A DNA stretch of 64,000 bases from an uncultured Lachnospiraceae bacterium (GCA_944381635.1 CALWLY010000015.1:21691-85690); one strand, 5' to 3'. Positions 53,744 through 63,553 are shown, counted from the first letter of the stretch. Made by a program: numbers and translations. The notes: a model not told the origin generated them from the letters alone.

Positions 53744-54040
53744 ATGCCACAAAGTTACACGCCAGAATTTAAAAAGAAGATTGTCCGTCTCCATTTAGAG
53801 GAGGGACGCACCTATAAAAGTATTACTGCAGAATACGGCGTATCCAAAGCCAGTATTTCCAAATGGTGCAGTGAATTCAGTGAAGAATGCCAAGCCAAAG
53901 CCGATATCAATCCCAATACCCTGAACGAAGCAGAACTTATGAAAGAGATTTTAAGGCTCCGAAGAGAACTGGAAGAATCAAGGAAAGAAAATCTTTTCTT
54001 AAAAAAAGCGGCGGCATTCTTTGCAAAGGAAATCGATTAG
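53744..54040 (+). CDS. IS3-family transposase OrfA
   Basis: A 98-residue DNA-binding protein with an HTH (KSITAEYGVSKASISKWC, residues ~25-43) and a leucine-rich coiled coil (LMKEILRLRRELEESRKENLFLKKA) used to dimerise. Near its end is the slippery heptamer A AAA AAA (54001-54007), where ribosomes can shift -1 into orfB to make the OrfAB transposase. AAAGAGG precedes the ATG. Confidence 0.9.
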   Translation: MPQSYTPEFKKKIVRLHLEEGRTYKSITAEYGVSKASISKWCSEFSEECQAKADINPNTLNEAELMKEILRLRRELEESRKENLFLKKAAAFFAKEID

Positions 54041-54900
54041 AGGCTTATCGATTTATTGAGGAACATCATAAACTGTTTGGCTTACGCTGGCTGCTTCGCA
54101 GGCTCGAAATCTGTCCAAACGCATACTATAACTACCGGAAACACCGGAAGGCGGATTATTATGCCCGGAAAGCAGAAGTACAGGCACAGATTCAGGAGAT
54201 TTATCATTCTCACAATGGTGTCGACGGTTATCGGAGCATGAAAGTCTATCTGGAACGCAAAGGCTATTCTTATAGCGCCGTTACGGTTCATAAATATATG
54301 AATACGGAGCTTGACCTCCGTTCCATCGTCCGTCCAAAGAAGCCGGGATATGAACATGGAAAACCGCATAAGGTATTCGATAATCAGCTGAACCAGAATT
54401 TTACAGCAGATGAAATCAACCGGAAATGGTGCACGGATTTTACCTATCTGTTCCTTGCGAATCATGAAGTACGCTATAACTGTACCATTATAGATCTGCA
54501 TGACCGGAGTGTGATTGCCAGCATAACGGACCGCAATATCACCAGTGACCTTGCGATCCGAACGCTTCGGAAAGCACTGGAATCCCAGTCCGCCATCAAA
54601 GAGGGACTCATTCTGCATTCAGATCAGGGATCGCAATATACATCGAAAGCATTTATTGAATTCTGTAAATCGGTACATGTGACACAGAGTATGAGCAAAG
54701 CAGGATATCCGTATGACAATGCACCGATGGAGCGTTACTTCAACACTTTGAAAAACGAGTGTACAAACTTATACGAATTCACAACAGAAGAAGCGCTCTA
54801 TCAAAAAGTAGAAGAATTTGCATACGTTGACTATAATCATGTACGCCCTCACAGCTTCAACGGCTATCGCACACCATACGAGGCACGAATGGCAGCATAG
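53887..54900 (+). CDS. IS3-family transposase OrfB (made as OrfAB by frameshift)
   Basis: The open frame spans 53887-54900, but the genuine product begins where the -1 shift enters at 54001 (KKSGGILCKGNRLEAYRFIEEHH). It contains the HTH_21 region (YHSHNGVDGYRSMKVYLERKGY) and the DDE rve integrase core: Asp in WCTDFTYL, Asp in LHSDQGSQYTS, Glu in NAPMERYFNTLKNE. All three catalytic residues are present, so the IS may still be active. Confidence 0.9.
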   Translation: MPSQSRYQSQYPERSRTYERDFKAPKRTGRIKERKSFLKKSGGILCKGNRLEAYRFIEEHHKLFGLRWLLRRLEICPNAYYNYRKHRKADYYARKAEVQAQIQEIYHSHNGVDGYRSMKVYLERKGYSYSAVTVHKYMNTELDLRSIVRPKKPGYEHGKPHKVFDNQLNQNFTADEINRKWCTDFTYLFLANHEVRYNCTIIDLHDRSVIASITDRNITSDLAIRTLRKALESQSAIKEGLILHSDQGSQYTSKAFIEFCKSVHVTQSMSKAGYPYDNAPMERYFNTLKNECTNLYEFTTEEALYQKVEEFAYVDYNHVRPHSFNGYRTPYEARMAA

Positions 54901-55223
54901 TTGCCAAGCGATATTTTTTAGCCACAAGTGTTACAAAAAAGCTTGACCACAACAGGGGCGGATGCACAAAGTCTATTTGGAGCTGTACCATCCAGCCCGG
55001 TACAATGACCTGGTCTTGTCCGGTAAACTTTGGACATACCTTGCTGACTTAAACGAACAGGCACAGAACCGGCTGGATTGTATCATCGACCAGATGAAAG
55101 CTGCGGAAGGAATCACGGAGGAATTCAAAGCTCGTGATCAGATGGCATGGGTCAGAGCCATGAACAGCATCCGCAGCCGGGCAGAAGAAATCATCCGGTC
55201 AGAAATGATTTACTGCTGAATCC

Positions 55224-56273
55224 TCAGCTTTCCCATTCAGCCAGTTCCACAATAATATTACTCTGCTGGAGCAGCCAGTCCGAAAATTCATTCGGGCTGG
55301 CTTCTTTCTTTTTCACAGCCTGTTTCCGCTGCAAGGCTTCTTTTTTGAAGGCTTCAAAAGCAGCCAACATTTCTTCCAGTCTATCAGCAGGAAATCCAGG
55401 TGTTTTCTTTGCCTTATTGATTTTGTTCCGCCAGTTCTGGCATTCGTTCTTATAGCACAGGTCATAATTGTTTTTTCTGGCTCGTTCATCAAATTCACGT
55501 TTGTTCTGAAGGGACTGTTTTTTGCGGCATTTATCGCTGCAAAGCTCATACCGCTGGCTTTTGGCAAGAAACACTTTCCCACAGATTTTACATTTTCGGA
55601 AATAGAGTCCCCAATCGTTCAGCCGATTTAGGTAATAGGTAATCAGCGGATACAGAGACGAATAAGCGGCAACACATTCCATTTTCCGTTTGCTGTCCGG
55701 ATACCAAAGGTCAAGACGGGTATCTTCCTGCGGCACAGAACCATAAATATGCGTGGTAATATTCAGGCGTTTCGGCTTTCCTGTATCCTCGTCAAAATCA
55801 AGGGGATGAGTTCCCATAAATAAGGCAGTAAAGCCATTCATTTTTCCAATAAAACGCTCGCAGGCAGCTTCCCGATCCCGAGGCTCTCTTGCCTTCAAAT
55901 ATTCGTTCCAGATACGAAGCGCTGCGTACATTCTCACCGGATCGCCGGTGAGATATTTTTTTGCTAGAAAATCACCGGAAATCTGTTCCAGTTCGGGCTG
56001 CTTCCAACGGTTGGAATGCAAGGCTTCTCTCAGAGGTGTCAGACCAAAGCGGTTCCATTCCCCATCCGGGTCATGCTCAAAAGCCGACAGCATAGTTCCC
56101 AAAGGGCGTGTAACATCACATAGCACTTCTACATCTTCATATCCCTGCAAACGAAACTGGATTTGCAGTTCTTCACCTATCAAAATGCGCTCCTTCATTT
56201 TCTGTCTGTCCAGCGTCAGAACAAGCAAAATGCGGTCATAAAGCGGTTCGTGCCGTATAAATTCAAATTTCAT
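55224..56273 (-). CDS. DUF6076-like zinc-finger protein of the mobile element
   Basis: A 349-residue protein. The N-terminal ~200 residues are helical and of unknown role. A treble-clef-type zinc site follows (CKICGKVFLAKSQRYELCSDKCRKKQ, about residues 231-257) with a basic helical tail. The layout fits the DUF6076 group found on clostridial integrative elements and resembles CGNR-type RNA/DNA-binding proteins. The function is unknown. The start is the ATG at 56273 behind AGGGGATGGC; the ATG at 56288 is possible. It converges with tnpV. Confidence 0.62.
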   Translation of the reverse strand: MKFEFIRHEPLYDRILLVLTLDRQKMKERILIGEELQIQFRLQGYEDVEVLCDVTRPLGTMLSAFEHDPDGEWNRFGLTPLREALHSNRWKQPELEQISGDFLAKKYLTGDPVRMYAALRIWNEYLKAREPRDREAACERFIGKMNGFTALFMGTHPLDFDEDTGKPKRLNITTHIYGSVPQEDTRLDLWYPDSKRKMECVAAYSSLYPLITYYLNRLNDWGLYFRKCKICGKVFLAKSQRYELCSDKCRKKQSLQNKREFDERARKNNYDLCYKNECQNWRNKINKAKKTPGFPADRLEEMLAAFEAFKKEALQRKQAVKKKEASPNEFSDWLLQQSNIIVELAEWES

Positions 56274-56331
56274 GCCATCCCCTCTCATTCTGTTATGGTA
56301 ATTTTATAATTCAGTTATATCCGTTACACCA

Positions 56332-56360
56332 ATAGTACTTCAAAGCTATTGTTTTGTCAA
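56332..56360 (-). promoter_or_regulatory. sigma-A promoter of the DUF6076-like gene
   Basis: On the minus strand TTGACA (56360-56355), 17 bp, TACTAT (56337-56332). Confidence 0.7.
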
Positions 56361-56602
56361 GATTAAGGCGATATGATGACATCAGATGGTAATTTCATTA
56401 CATCGTTCACCTTGACAACTGAATGACCGTCTGAACTGAGATAAACCGCCATGACCTCTCCGAAAACGGAGAGCGAGCGCATCGAGAAATCGGTGACTCA
56501 TGTATGTCGAGCAGGGCAGCATGAAGGAAACGGAACAGGTAGAACGGCAAATATGCGGAAAATGAAATCTAAAAGAAATTCAAATAAAGGAGGAACATCG
56601 AT
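56361..56602 (+). other. intergenic region between divergent element genes
   Basis: Contains a CTCTCCG-AAAA-CGGAGAG hairpin (56456-56473) and a strong AAAGGAGGAAC ribosome binding site for the HTH gene. A TTGACA at 56412-56417 has no clear -10. No gene recognised. Confidence 0.45.
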
Positions 56603-56836
56603 ATGAAAGAAAAAACGAAATGGAACGACTATGACACTCTGCCCCTGATTCTGGATGTTACGGATATTCAGCATATCATGGGTATTTCCAGAGCCAGTGC
56701 CTATGAGCTGGTACACACACCGGGATTCCCGGCAGTCCGCAGCGGCAGGCTGATTAAGGTCAGCAAGCGAGCCTTTTTTGACTGGCTGGGCAATAGCGGA
56801 AATCAGAATGAAAACAGAAAAGAAAGGACGGCGTAA
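56603..56836 (+). CDS. excisionase-like helix-turn-helix protein
   Basis: A 77-residue MerR/Xis-type small DNA-binding protein: LILDVTDIQHIMGISRASAYELVHTPGFPAVRSGRLIKVSKRAFFDWL is the winged-HTH pattern of excisionases. It probably directs excision or represses element genes. It heads a run of closely spaced genes (2-bp gap to the next). AAAGGAGGAACATCGAT precedes the ATG. Confidence 0.75.
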   Translation: MKEKTKWNDYDTLPLILDVTDIQHIMGISRASAYELVHTPGFPAVRSGRLIKVSKRAFFDWLGNSGNQNENRKERTA

Positions 56837-56838
56837 TC

Positions 56839-57132
56839 ATGAGATTGAGTATCCAGGAAAAGAAAGTGCAGTATGCCTTTGCCTGTCCTAATTACCACAA
56901 CACGGTGACAAGGCTGAAATGGCTGACAGGATCGACGGTTGATCCGCAAACCAAACGCAGGATGTTGGAACTTGCCCGGAAGATGGAAACGGAAATGTCG
57001 GAAAGCTGGTATAAAGGCTTTTACCATCATCTCCGCATGGAGATGGACGAATACCGCCGTCTCAAGCGCAGCCTGCGTGTTTTGAAAAATAACACCGATT
57101 ATGAGGAGGATTTGTATGACGAAGCTGTCTAA
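56839..57132 (+). CDS. small helical protein of the element, unknown
   Basis: A 97-residue, charged, helical protein (KRRMLELARKMETEMSESWYKGFYHHLRMEMDEYRRLKRSL). No family recognised. It overlaps the next gene by 17 bp, which implies translational coupling. The ribosome binding site AAAGGACGG is in the end of the HTH gene. Confidence 0.65.
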   Translation: MRLSIQEKKVQYAFACPNYHNTVTRLKWLTGSTVDPQTKRRMLELARKMETEMSESWYKGFYHHLRMEMDEYRRLKRSLRVLKNNTDYEEDLYDEAV

Positions 57133-57421
57133 ATATGAGAAAGAAACCATTATCAACTGGAATGAGGCGGAGAATCTTGCCAGTATTTACACTTTTAATG
57201 CCAGCTTGAAACGCAGGCTGGCAGAGTTCAGCCGGAAGTATCCGCTGCTTTGCCGGTTGGAGCGCAGCACGCCGGAAGGCAGTGTGACCTATCTGCTGGA
57301 TAAGTCCCGGTTGTCTGTCCGGCTCATCCCGCCCTACAGCGAGGAACGAAAAGCCGCCGCCAGAGCCTACGCCAGAGAGCATGGCTTTCAGATTGTACAG
57401 GCAGAAGAAAAAATCGCATGA
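57116..57421 (+). CDS. small basic protein of the element, unknown
   Basis: A 101-residue protein (MTKLSKYEKETIINWNEAENLASIYTF at the start). GGAGGATTTGT lies before the ATG at 57116, inside the preceding gene. The middle reads YPLLCRLERSTPEGSVTYLLDKSRLSVRLIPP, a small strand-rich fold seen in many clostridial mobile elements; its role is unknown. Confidence 0.65.
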   Translation: MTKLSKYEKETIINWNEAENLASIYTFNASLKRRLAEFSRKYPLLCRLERSTPEGSVTYLLDKSRLSVRLIPPYSEERKAAARAYAREHGFQIVQAEEKIA

Positions 57422-57530
57422 AATTAGGGCGATTTACGAAAAAATGCCGGGTCTGCATCCGACATTTTCACAGTCTGTTTATTCAAGGGTAGTAAGTATC
57501 CAGTACCATAAAGATTGAGAAATCGTCTGA

Positions 57531-58184
<654 letters not shown>

Positions 58185-58402
58185 GCGGGTATTTTTACAG
58201 GATTGTGTACCTTTCTGTAAAATGCTCACTTTTTATCAATAAGAAAATGATACCACAGAACAAGGGCTTTTTCCATACGAAATCTGTGAACAAAAGTGGT
58301 TTTGCCCCTTCTAAAGCCTCTGAAAATACACCTGCGAAAAGGTACACCATCTTGTAGGTGGCTGCCTTTCTGTAAGTGAATGGCTATACGAGGTGTAAGG
58401 AA

Positions 58403-59062
58403 ATGGCAGAACAACAGGTAAAGTCAAGGCAGCGTGTGGCGGATCATGGCGAGGTATTTACTGCCGAGCGTGAAGTAAAAGCCATGTGCGACCTTGTAAA
58501 GCAGGAAACAGAACGAATTGAAAGCCGCTTTTTGGAGCCAGCCTGCGGCAATGGGAATTTTCTTGCGGAAGTTCTTAGTCGGAAGCTGGCTGTGGTAAAA
58601 AGCCGTTATGGGAAAAGCCCCTTTGACTATGAACGGTACTCGGTACTGGCAATGACCAGCTTGTATGGAGTTGACATTTTGGAAGATAACGCAGAAGAAT
58701 GCCGCCAGAGACTGTTTGATATTTGGAATAAGGAATATACCGCCAATGCCAAAGCCCAGGCAAACGAACAGTGCCGGGAAGCGGTACTGTTTATCCTGCG
58801 AAAAAATATTCTGTGCGGAGATGCGCTCACTATGCTCCAGGCAGACGGCTCTCCCATTGTATTTGCAGAATGGAGCCTTGTTACCGGCAATCAGATGAAA
58901 CGCCGTGATTTTGCACTCGATGAGCTTCTGAACGGACATGAGGAACAGATGAATATTTTCATGATCGGCTGGGAGTATGACGAAGAAGTTCAGGCATTTA
59001 TCCCATCACCTATCAAGGAATATCCGCTGATCGATTACAGGAGGGTGCAGGATTATGAGTGA
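58403..59062 (+). CDS. DNA methylase-like protein without catalytic NPPY motif
   Basis: A 219-residue protein. The SAM-binding motif I is FLEPACGNGNFLAEV (residues ~40-54), with GVDILEDNAEECRQRL as motif II/III. The region where amino-MTase motif IV (NPPY/DPPY) is expected reads AEWSLVTGN, so the methyltransferase is either incomplete or a specificity/partner subunit. The following MTase does have NPPY. The genes overlap by 8 bp. The ATG at 58403 follows AGGTGTAAGGAA. First gene of a three-gene cassette. Confidence 0.75.
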   Translation: MAEQQVKSRQRVADHGEVFTAEREVKAMCDLVKQETERIESRFLEPACGNGNFLAEVLSRKLAVVKSRYGKSPFDYERYSVLAMTSLYGVDILEDNAEECRQRLFDIWNKEYTANAKAQANEQCREAVLFILRKNILCGDALTMLQADGSPIVFAEWSLVTGNQMKRRDFALDELLNGHEEQMNIFMIGWEYDEEVQAFIPSPIKEYPLIDYRRVQDYE

Positions 59063-60590
59063 TTTTTACAGCAATATGTATAACCCGGATGTCCTCACCT
59101 GTCTGGCAAATCTGTCCAACGATGAGGTGTTCACGCCGCCGGAGGTGGCAAACCGGATGCTGGATATGTTGCCGGAAGAACTGTGGCATGACAGCAGCGC
59201 AACATTTCTCGATCCAGCCTGTAAGTCTGGGGTGTTCCTGCGAGAAATTGCCAAACGCCTGATTGAAGGATTGAAAGAGGAAATCCCGGATTTACAGGAC
59301 CGCATCGACCACATTTTTCACAAGCAGTTGTATGGTATTGCAATCACTGAACTGACCAGCCTTCTCTCCCGGAGAAGTGTGTATTGTTCCAAGTATCCCA
59401 ACAGCAAGTATTCCATCACGCTTTTTGAAGACACCAGCGGCAATATTCGATACAAGCGGATGCAGCATCGGTGGCAGAACGGCAAGTGCCTGTTCTGCGG
59501 TGCTTCGCAAAGTGAATACGAGCGAGGGGACGAATTGGAAACCCACGCTTATGAGTGGATACATACCATTAAACCGGAGGAGATATTCAAGATGAAATTT
59601 GATGTAATAATCGGCAATCCGCCGTATCAACTTAATGTGGGCGTAAAAAAGGAAAATTACGCAATCCCTATTTATCAAAAATTTGTTGAGCAATCAAAAA
59701 AACTGAATCCACGATATTTAGTAATGATTACCCCATCTCGTTGGTTTACAGGTGGTAGAGGCCTTGAACAATACCGAAGTACTATGTTAAATGATACTCA
59801 TTTAAGAAAAATTGTTGATTTTCCTAATTCCAAAGACTGTTTCAATGGCGTAGATATTTCAGGCGGTGTAAATTATTTTTTATGGGACAGGGATAATCCT
59901 GGAAGATGTGAATTTATAAGTATTCATGATGGAAAAGAATGCAAAGCAATTCGAGATTTGAATGAATTTTCTATTTTTCCTCGGTATAATGAAGCGCTAT
60001 CTATAATTCATAAAATAATAGCTAAAAAAGATAAAAATTTAGTTGGAAAAGTAAGCACGCAAACACCATTTGGTTTTATTACGACATTCCGAGGGAAGAA
60101 AACTCCTTTCAAAGACTGTTTATCATTGATTAGTAGTAGTGACACTACGTATGTAAGTCGATCCGAAGTAAGTAGAAATATTGACATGATTGATAAATAC
60201 AAAGTTATCATTTCAAAAGCAACATGTGAACATGCAGGTACACCTGATAAAAATGGGCAGTTTAGGGTTATTTCTACAAATAGAATTATAAATCCAGGTG
60301 AGGTTTGTACACAGAGTTATTTAGTTAGTGGAGCATTTGATAATCTGATGCATGCGGAGAATTTTCTAATGTATCTGCGAACAAAGTTTTTTCGCTTTTT
60401 ATTACTACAGGCACTCACATCACAGGATATCTCTAGGGATAAGTTTGTTTTTGTGCCAAATCAAACGTATAACAAACCTTGGACAGACGAAGAACTATAT
60501 GCAAAATATAACCTTACGGATGAAGAAATCACTTTTATCGAGAATATGATTCGCCCAATGGAGTTAGGTGGTGACGACAATGGCAACTGA
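59055..60590 (+). CDS. Eco57I-type adenine DNA methyltransferase
   Basis: A 511-residue N6-adenine methylase. Motif I is FLDPACKSGVFLREI (residue ~50), motif IV is FDVIIGNPPYQLN (residue ~190), preceded by a Cys/His insert KCLFCGASQSEY..HAYEWIH. The C-terminal ~300 residues form the target-recognition part (PRYLVMITPSRWF; GGVNYFLWDRD). Base composition changes sharply near 59600-60570 (AT-rich), matching the recognition half, so this part was probably exchanged. It overlaps its neighbours on both sides. It would protect host DNA in a restriction system. Confidence 0.85.
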   Translation: MSDFYSNMYNPDVLTCLANLSNDEVFTPPEVANRMLDMLPEELWHDSSATFLDPACKSGVFLREIAKRLIEGLKEEIPDLQDRIDHIFHKQLYGIAITELTSLLSRRSVYCSKYPNSKYSITLFEDTSGNIRYKRMQHRWQNGKCLFCGASQSEYERGDELETHAYEWIHTIKPEEIFKMKFDVIIGNPPYQLNVGVKKENYAIPIYQKFVEQSKKLNPRYLVMITPSRWFTGGRGLEQYRSTMLNDTHLRKIVDFPNSKDCFNGVDISGGVNYFLWDRDNPGRCEFISIHDGKECKAIRDLNEFSIFPRYNEALSIIHKIIAKKDKNLVGKVSTQTPFGFITTFRGKKTPFKDCLSLISSSDTTYVSRSEVSRNIDMIDKYKVIISKATCEHAGTPDKNGQFRVISTNRIINPGEVCTQSYLVSGAFDNLMHAENFLMYLRTKFFRFLLLQALTSQDISRDKFVFVPNQTYNKPWTDEELYAKYNLTDEEITFIENMIRPMELGGDDNGN

Positions 60591-63465
60591 TTTTTTTCCA
60601 CAACGCCCCGATGCTCACCCTATGATTTACGCCTATGAGGATACCAATCCGCAGTATAAAGGGCTTCTAAAGGTGGGCTATACCGCCATTGATGTAGACA
60701 AGCGTGTTGCCCAGCAGTATCCCACCAAACGACCGGATGGCAGCGTACCCTACCGGATTGTCTATCGGGAAAGTGCCATGTATCCGGATGGTTCTTCTTT
60801 CACCGACCATGATGTTCACCGAGTTTTGAAACGCAAGCAGATAACCGGCATGGGCGGAGAATGGTTCCGATGTACGGTAGATGATGTCCGGGCGGCGGTG
60901 TTGGCAGTTAAAAATCACACTGCCAACGTAGAGAACCGGGTCAATAGCTTTTCCATGCGTCCAGAACAACAGGAAGCCGTGGATAAAACCACCGCTTATT
61001 TCCAAAGCACTTATGCGGAAGATTCCACACGTTATCCGAAATTTTTGTGGAACTGCAAAATGCGCTTTGGCAAAACCTTTGCGTCCTATCAGCTGGCAAA
61101 GCGGATGGGATTTAAGCGGATTCTGATCCTGACCTTTAAGCCTGCTGTAGTCAGCGCATGGCAGGAAGACTTGAACAGTCACATTGACTTTGAGGGCTGG
61201 CAGTTTATCAGCCGAAACACAGAATTGACCTATGAAACAGCGGATAAGTCCCGTCCCATCGTCTGCTTTGGCTCCTTTCAGGATTATTTGGGCGTGAATA
61301 AGGAAACCGGCGGTATCAAGGCAAAAAATGAGTGGGTACACTCTACCAACTGGGATTTGGTCATCTTTGATGAGTACCACTTCGGAGCATGGAAAGAAAA
61401 CGCTAAAAAGCTGTTTGAGCAGGAGGACGAGGACAGCTACGACAGTGAAGATATGGATAAGTATGACCGTGGCAATGCCTACGATGAAACTTTCCTGCCC
61501 ATCACAACCATGTATTATCTGTATCTGTCCGGTACACCGTTTCGGGCGCTAAATTCCGGCGAATTTATTGAGGATCAGATTTACAACTGGACATACTCAG
61601 ATGAACAGCGGGCAAAGGAAAACTGGCAGGGTGACGGAAATCCCTATGCGGCACTGCCCCGCATGGTGATGATGACCTACCGCATTCCGGACAGTATCCG
61701 GCAGATCGCCATGCAGGGTGAGTTTAACGAGTTTGACTTGAACGTGTTTTTCTCGGCGAAAGGCAAAGGCGAAGATGCCCGTTTTGTCTATGAAAATGAA
61801 GTACAGAAATGGCTGGATCTGATTCGGGGTGCATATCTGGAAACCAGTGTGGATGATTTAAAGCTGGGAGCCAAAAAGCCTGCCATGCCCTATGCGGATG
61901 TTCGTCTGCTGAATGTATTGCAGCATACGCTCTGGTTTCTTCCCAATGTGGCTTCCTGCTATGCAATGAAAAATCTGCTGATGCAGAAACAGAATACTTT
62001 CTATCACGACTATACCATCAATGTCTGTGCCGGTACGGGAGCTGGAATCGGTGCAGCGGCTTTGGAGCCGGTGCTAAAATCCATGCGTGACCCGCTGGAA
62101 AGCAAGACGATCACCCTTTCCTGTGGAAAGCTGACAACAGGTGTTACAGTCAAACCGTGGACAGGTATTTTTATGCTGCGGAATCTGTCCAGTCCGGAAA
62201 CTTATTTTCAGGCAGCGTTCCGGGTGCAGAGTCCGTGGGAAATCACCACAGACGGCGGCAAAAAAGAGATCGTCAAAAAGGAATGCTATGTGTTTGACTT
62301 TGCTCTTGACCGGGCGCTCAAACAGATTTCCGATTACAGCTGCCGCCTGAACATTGACGAAGGCAACCCAGAAAAGAAGGTTGCGGAGTTTATCAACTTT
62401 TTGCCGGTCATTGCCTACGATGGCAGCTCCATGCGGCAGATTGATGCAGGCGAGGTTCTGGACATTGCTATGGCAGGCACATCTGCCACCTTGCTTGCCA
62501 AACGATGGGAAAGTGCTCTGCTTGTCAATGTGGATAATGATACCCTTTCCCGTTTGATGGCAAATCCGGCAGCGATGGATGCCCTGATGAAAATTGAAGG
62601 CTTCCGCAGTCTGAACGAGGATATACAGACCATTATCAACAAGTCTGAAGCCGTAAAAAAGGCAAAGAAAGAAGGTACAGAAAAACTCACTCCAAAAGAG
62701 AAAAAAGAACTGAGTGAGGAAGAAAAAGAGTATAAATCCAAACGCAAACAGATTCAGGAGAAGCTGATTAAGTTCGCCACTCGCATTCCAGTCTTTATGT
62801 ATCTGACCGATTACCGGGAACGCTGTCTGAAGGATGTTATCACACAACTGGAACCGGGGCTTTTTAAGAAAGTAACTGGTCTGGATGTCAAAGATTTTGA
62901 GTTGCTGGTATCTCTTGGAGTATTCAATGATTCGTTAATGAATGATGCTGTTTATAAGTTCAAGAGATATGAAGATGCCAGCTTAAGCTATACCGGAATT
63001 AACCGGCATGAAGGCGAAAATCGTGGCGGCTGGGATACCGTTATCACAGATGATGATTATAACAGTATGTTTGCTCTGCAACAGGCTTCTATGGAAGCGC
63101 CGGAACCGGCGGTAGACGATCTGCCTGAAAAGCCATTTTTGGATTTTGCGGATGCGGTCAAATCTCTGGATGAAAAGAAGTCTGTCCGGGATATTAAAAT
63201 GGTCGCAGAGAAACCAGCCCCCTATAAAGTTCCAGAAAGAGTGACTTATGTATCTCCTGTTCCGAAACCAGTTCAGCCGAAATCAGAAAAGAAGATTGAT
63301 CTTTCTCTGGTAAAGGTGGGCGGTCAGTTAAAGCATAAAGCCTTTGGAATAGGAACAGTCAAGGAAATCAGCAACGGGATGATTATTATGGTGTTTGGAA
63401 CCGCCGAGAAGAAATTTCAATTTCCCGGCGCATTGCTGCAAGGCTTTTTGAGCCTGCCGGAATGA
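60580..63465 (+). CDS. GIY-YIG nuclease-domain / SF2 helicase fusion (restriction-like)
   Basis: A 961-residue protein. Residues ~10-110 look like a T5orf172-type GIY-YIG domain (MIYAYEDTNPQYKGLLKVGYT; GGEWFRCTVDDV). The motor follows: P-loop KMRFGKTFAS (residue ~165), DEYH box FDEYHFG (~265), SGTP motif III and a second RecA domain with TLSCGKLTTGVTVKPW and QAAFRVQSPW. A Lys/Glu-rich coiled region near residue 710 and a small C-terminal CarD/SH3-like domain (VGGQLKHKAFGIGTVKEI) end it. It overlaps the methylase by 11 bp; the start ATG 60580 has AGGTGGTGA before it. Its likely role is DNA translocation and cleavage in a restriction or defence system. Confidence 0.78.
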   Translation: MATDFFPQRPDAHPMIYAYEDTNPQYKGLLKVGYTAIDVDKRVAQQYPTKRPDGSVPYRIVYRESAMYPDGSSFTDHDVHRVLKRKQITGMGGEWFRCTVDDVRAAVLAVKNHTANVENRVNSFSMRPEQQEAVDKTTAYFQSTYAEDSTRYPKFLWNCKMRFGKTFASYQLAKRMGFKRILILTFKPAVVSAWQEDLNSHIDFEGWQFISRNTELTYETADKSRPIVCFGSFQDYLGVNKETGGIKAKNEWVHSTNWDLVIFDEYHFGAWKENAKKLFEQEDEDSYDSEDMDKYDRGNAYDETFLPITTMYYLYLSGTPFRALNSGEFIEDQIYNWTYSDEQRAKENWQGDGNPYAALPRMVMMTYRIPDSIRQIAMQGEFNEFDLNVFFSAKGKGEDARFVYENEVQKWLDLIRGAYLETSVDDLKLGAKKPAMPYADVRLLNVLQHTLWFLPNVASCYAMKNLLMQKQNTFYHDYTINVCAGTGAGIGAAALEPVLKSMRDPLESKTITLSCGKLTTGVTVKPWTGIFMLRNLSSPETYFQAAFRVQSPWEITTDGGKKEIVKKECYVFDFALDRALKQISDYSCRLNIDEGNPEKKVAEFINFLPVIAYDGSSMRQIDAGEVLDIAMAGTSATLLAKRWESALLVNVDNDTLSRLMANPAAMDALMKIEGFRSLNEDIQTIINKSEAVKKAKKEGTEKLTPKEKKELSEEEKEYKSKRKQIQEKLIKFATRIPVFMYLTDYRERCLKDVITQLEPGLFKKVTGLDVKDFELLVSLGVFNDSLMNDAVYKFKRYEDASLSYTGINRHEGENRGGWDTVITDDDYNSMFALQQASMEAPEPAVDDLPEKPFLDFADAVKSLDEKKSVRDIKMVAEKPAPYKVPERVTYVSPVPKPVQPKSEKKIDLSLVKVGGQLKHKAFGIGTVKEISNGMIIMVFGTAEKKFQFPGALLQGFLSLPE

Positions 63466-63553
63466 TGTTACAATCGAATAGCACCGTATGGTGAGCAAGA
63501 TAAGCCGATGAACGGATTTGCTTTTAGAAAGCGATTCGAGCGTCGGCTTTTCC

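Larger units (their letters stand above)
53667..54954 (+). mobile_element. IS3-family insertion sequence (1,288 bp)
   Basis: Starts TGAAGTGCTATAATAAAG and ends GCTTGACCACAACA. The terminal 34 nt of both ends align imperfectly as inverted repeats (shared TG..GTG, TTGTAAC and GTGGC blocks). It has TG...CA termini, a GGG target duplication (53664-53666 and 54955-54957) and overlapping orfA/orfB with a -1 slippery site. Confidence 0.85.
53551..55219 (+). pseudogene. tnpV: tnpV, split by an IS3-family insertion
   Basis: The 5' part (53551-53666) encodes KKLKERMTENGMDYVLVGDY...RPIGIWG. The 3' part (54955-55219) continues RMHKVYLELYHPARYNDLVLSGKLWTYLADL. Removing the IS and one copy of the 3-bp duplication GGG restores an in-frame 125-residue TnpV, an accessory protein of Lachnospiraceae mobile elements. 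The 3' part alone has an ATG (54962) but lacks the N terminus. AAAGGAGAAACG precedes the first ATG. Confidence 0.8.
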
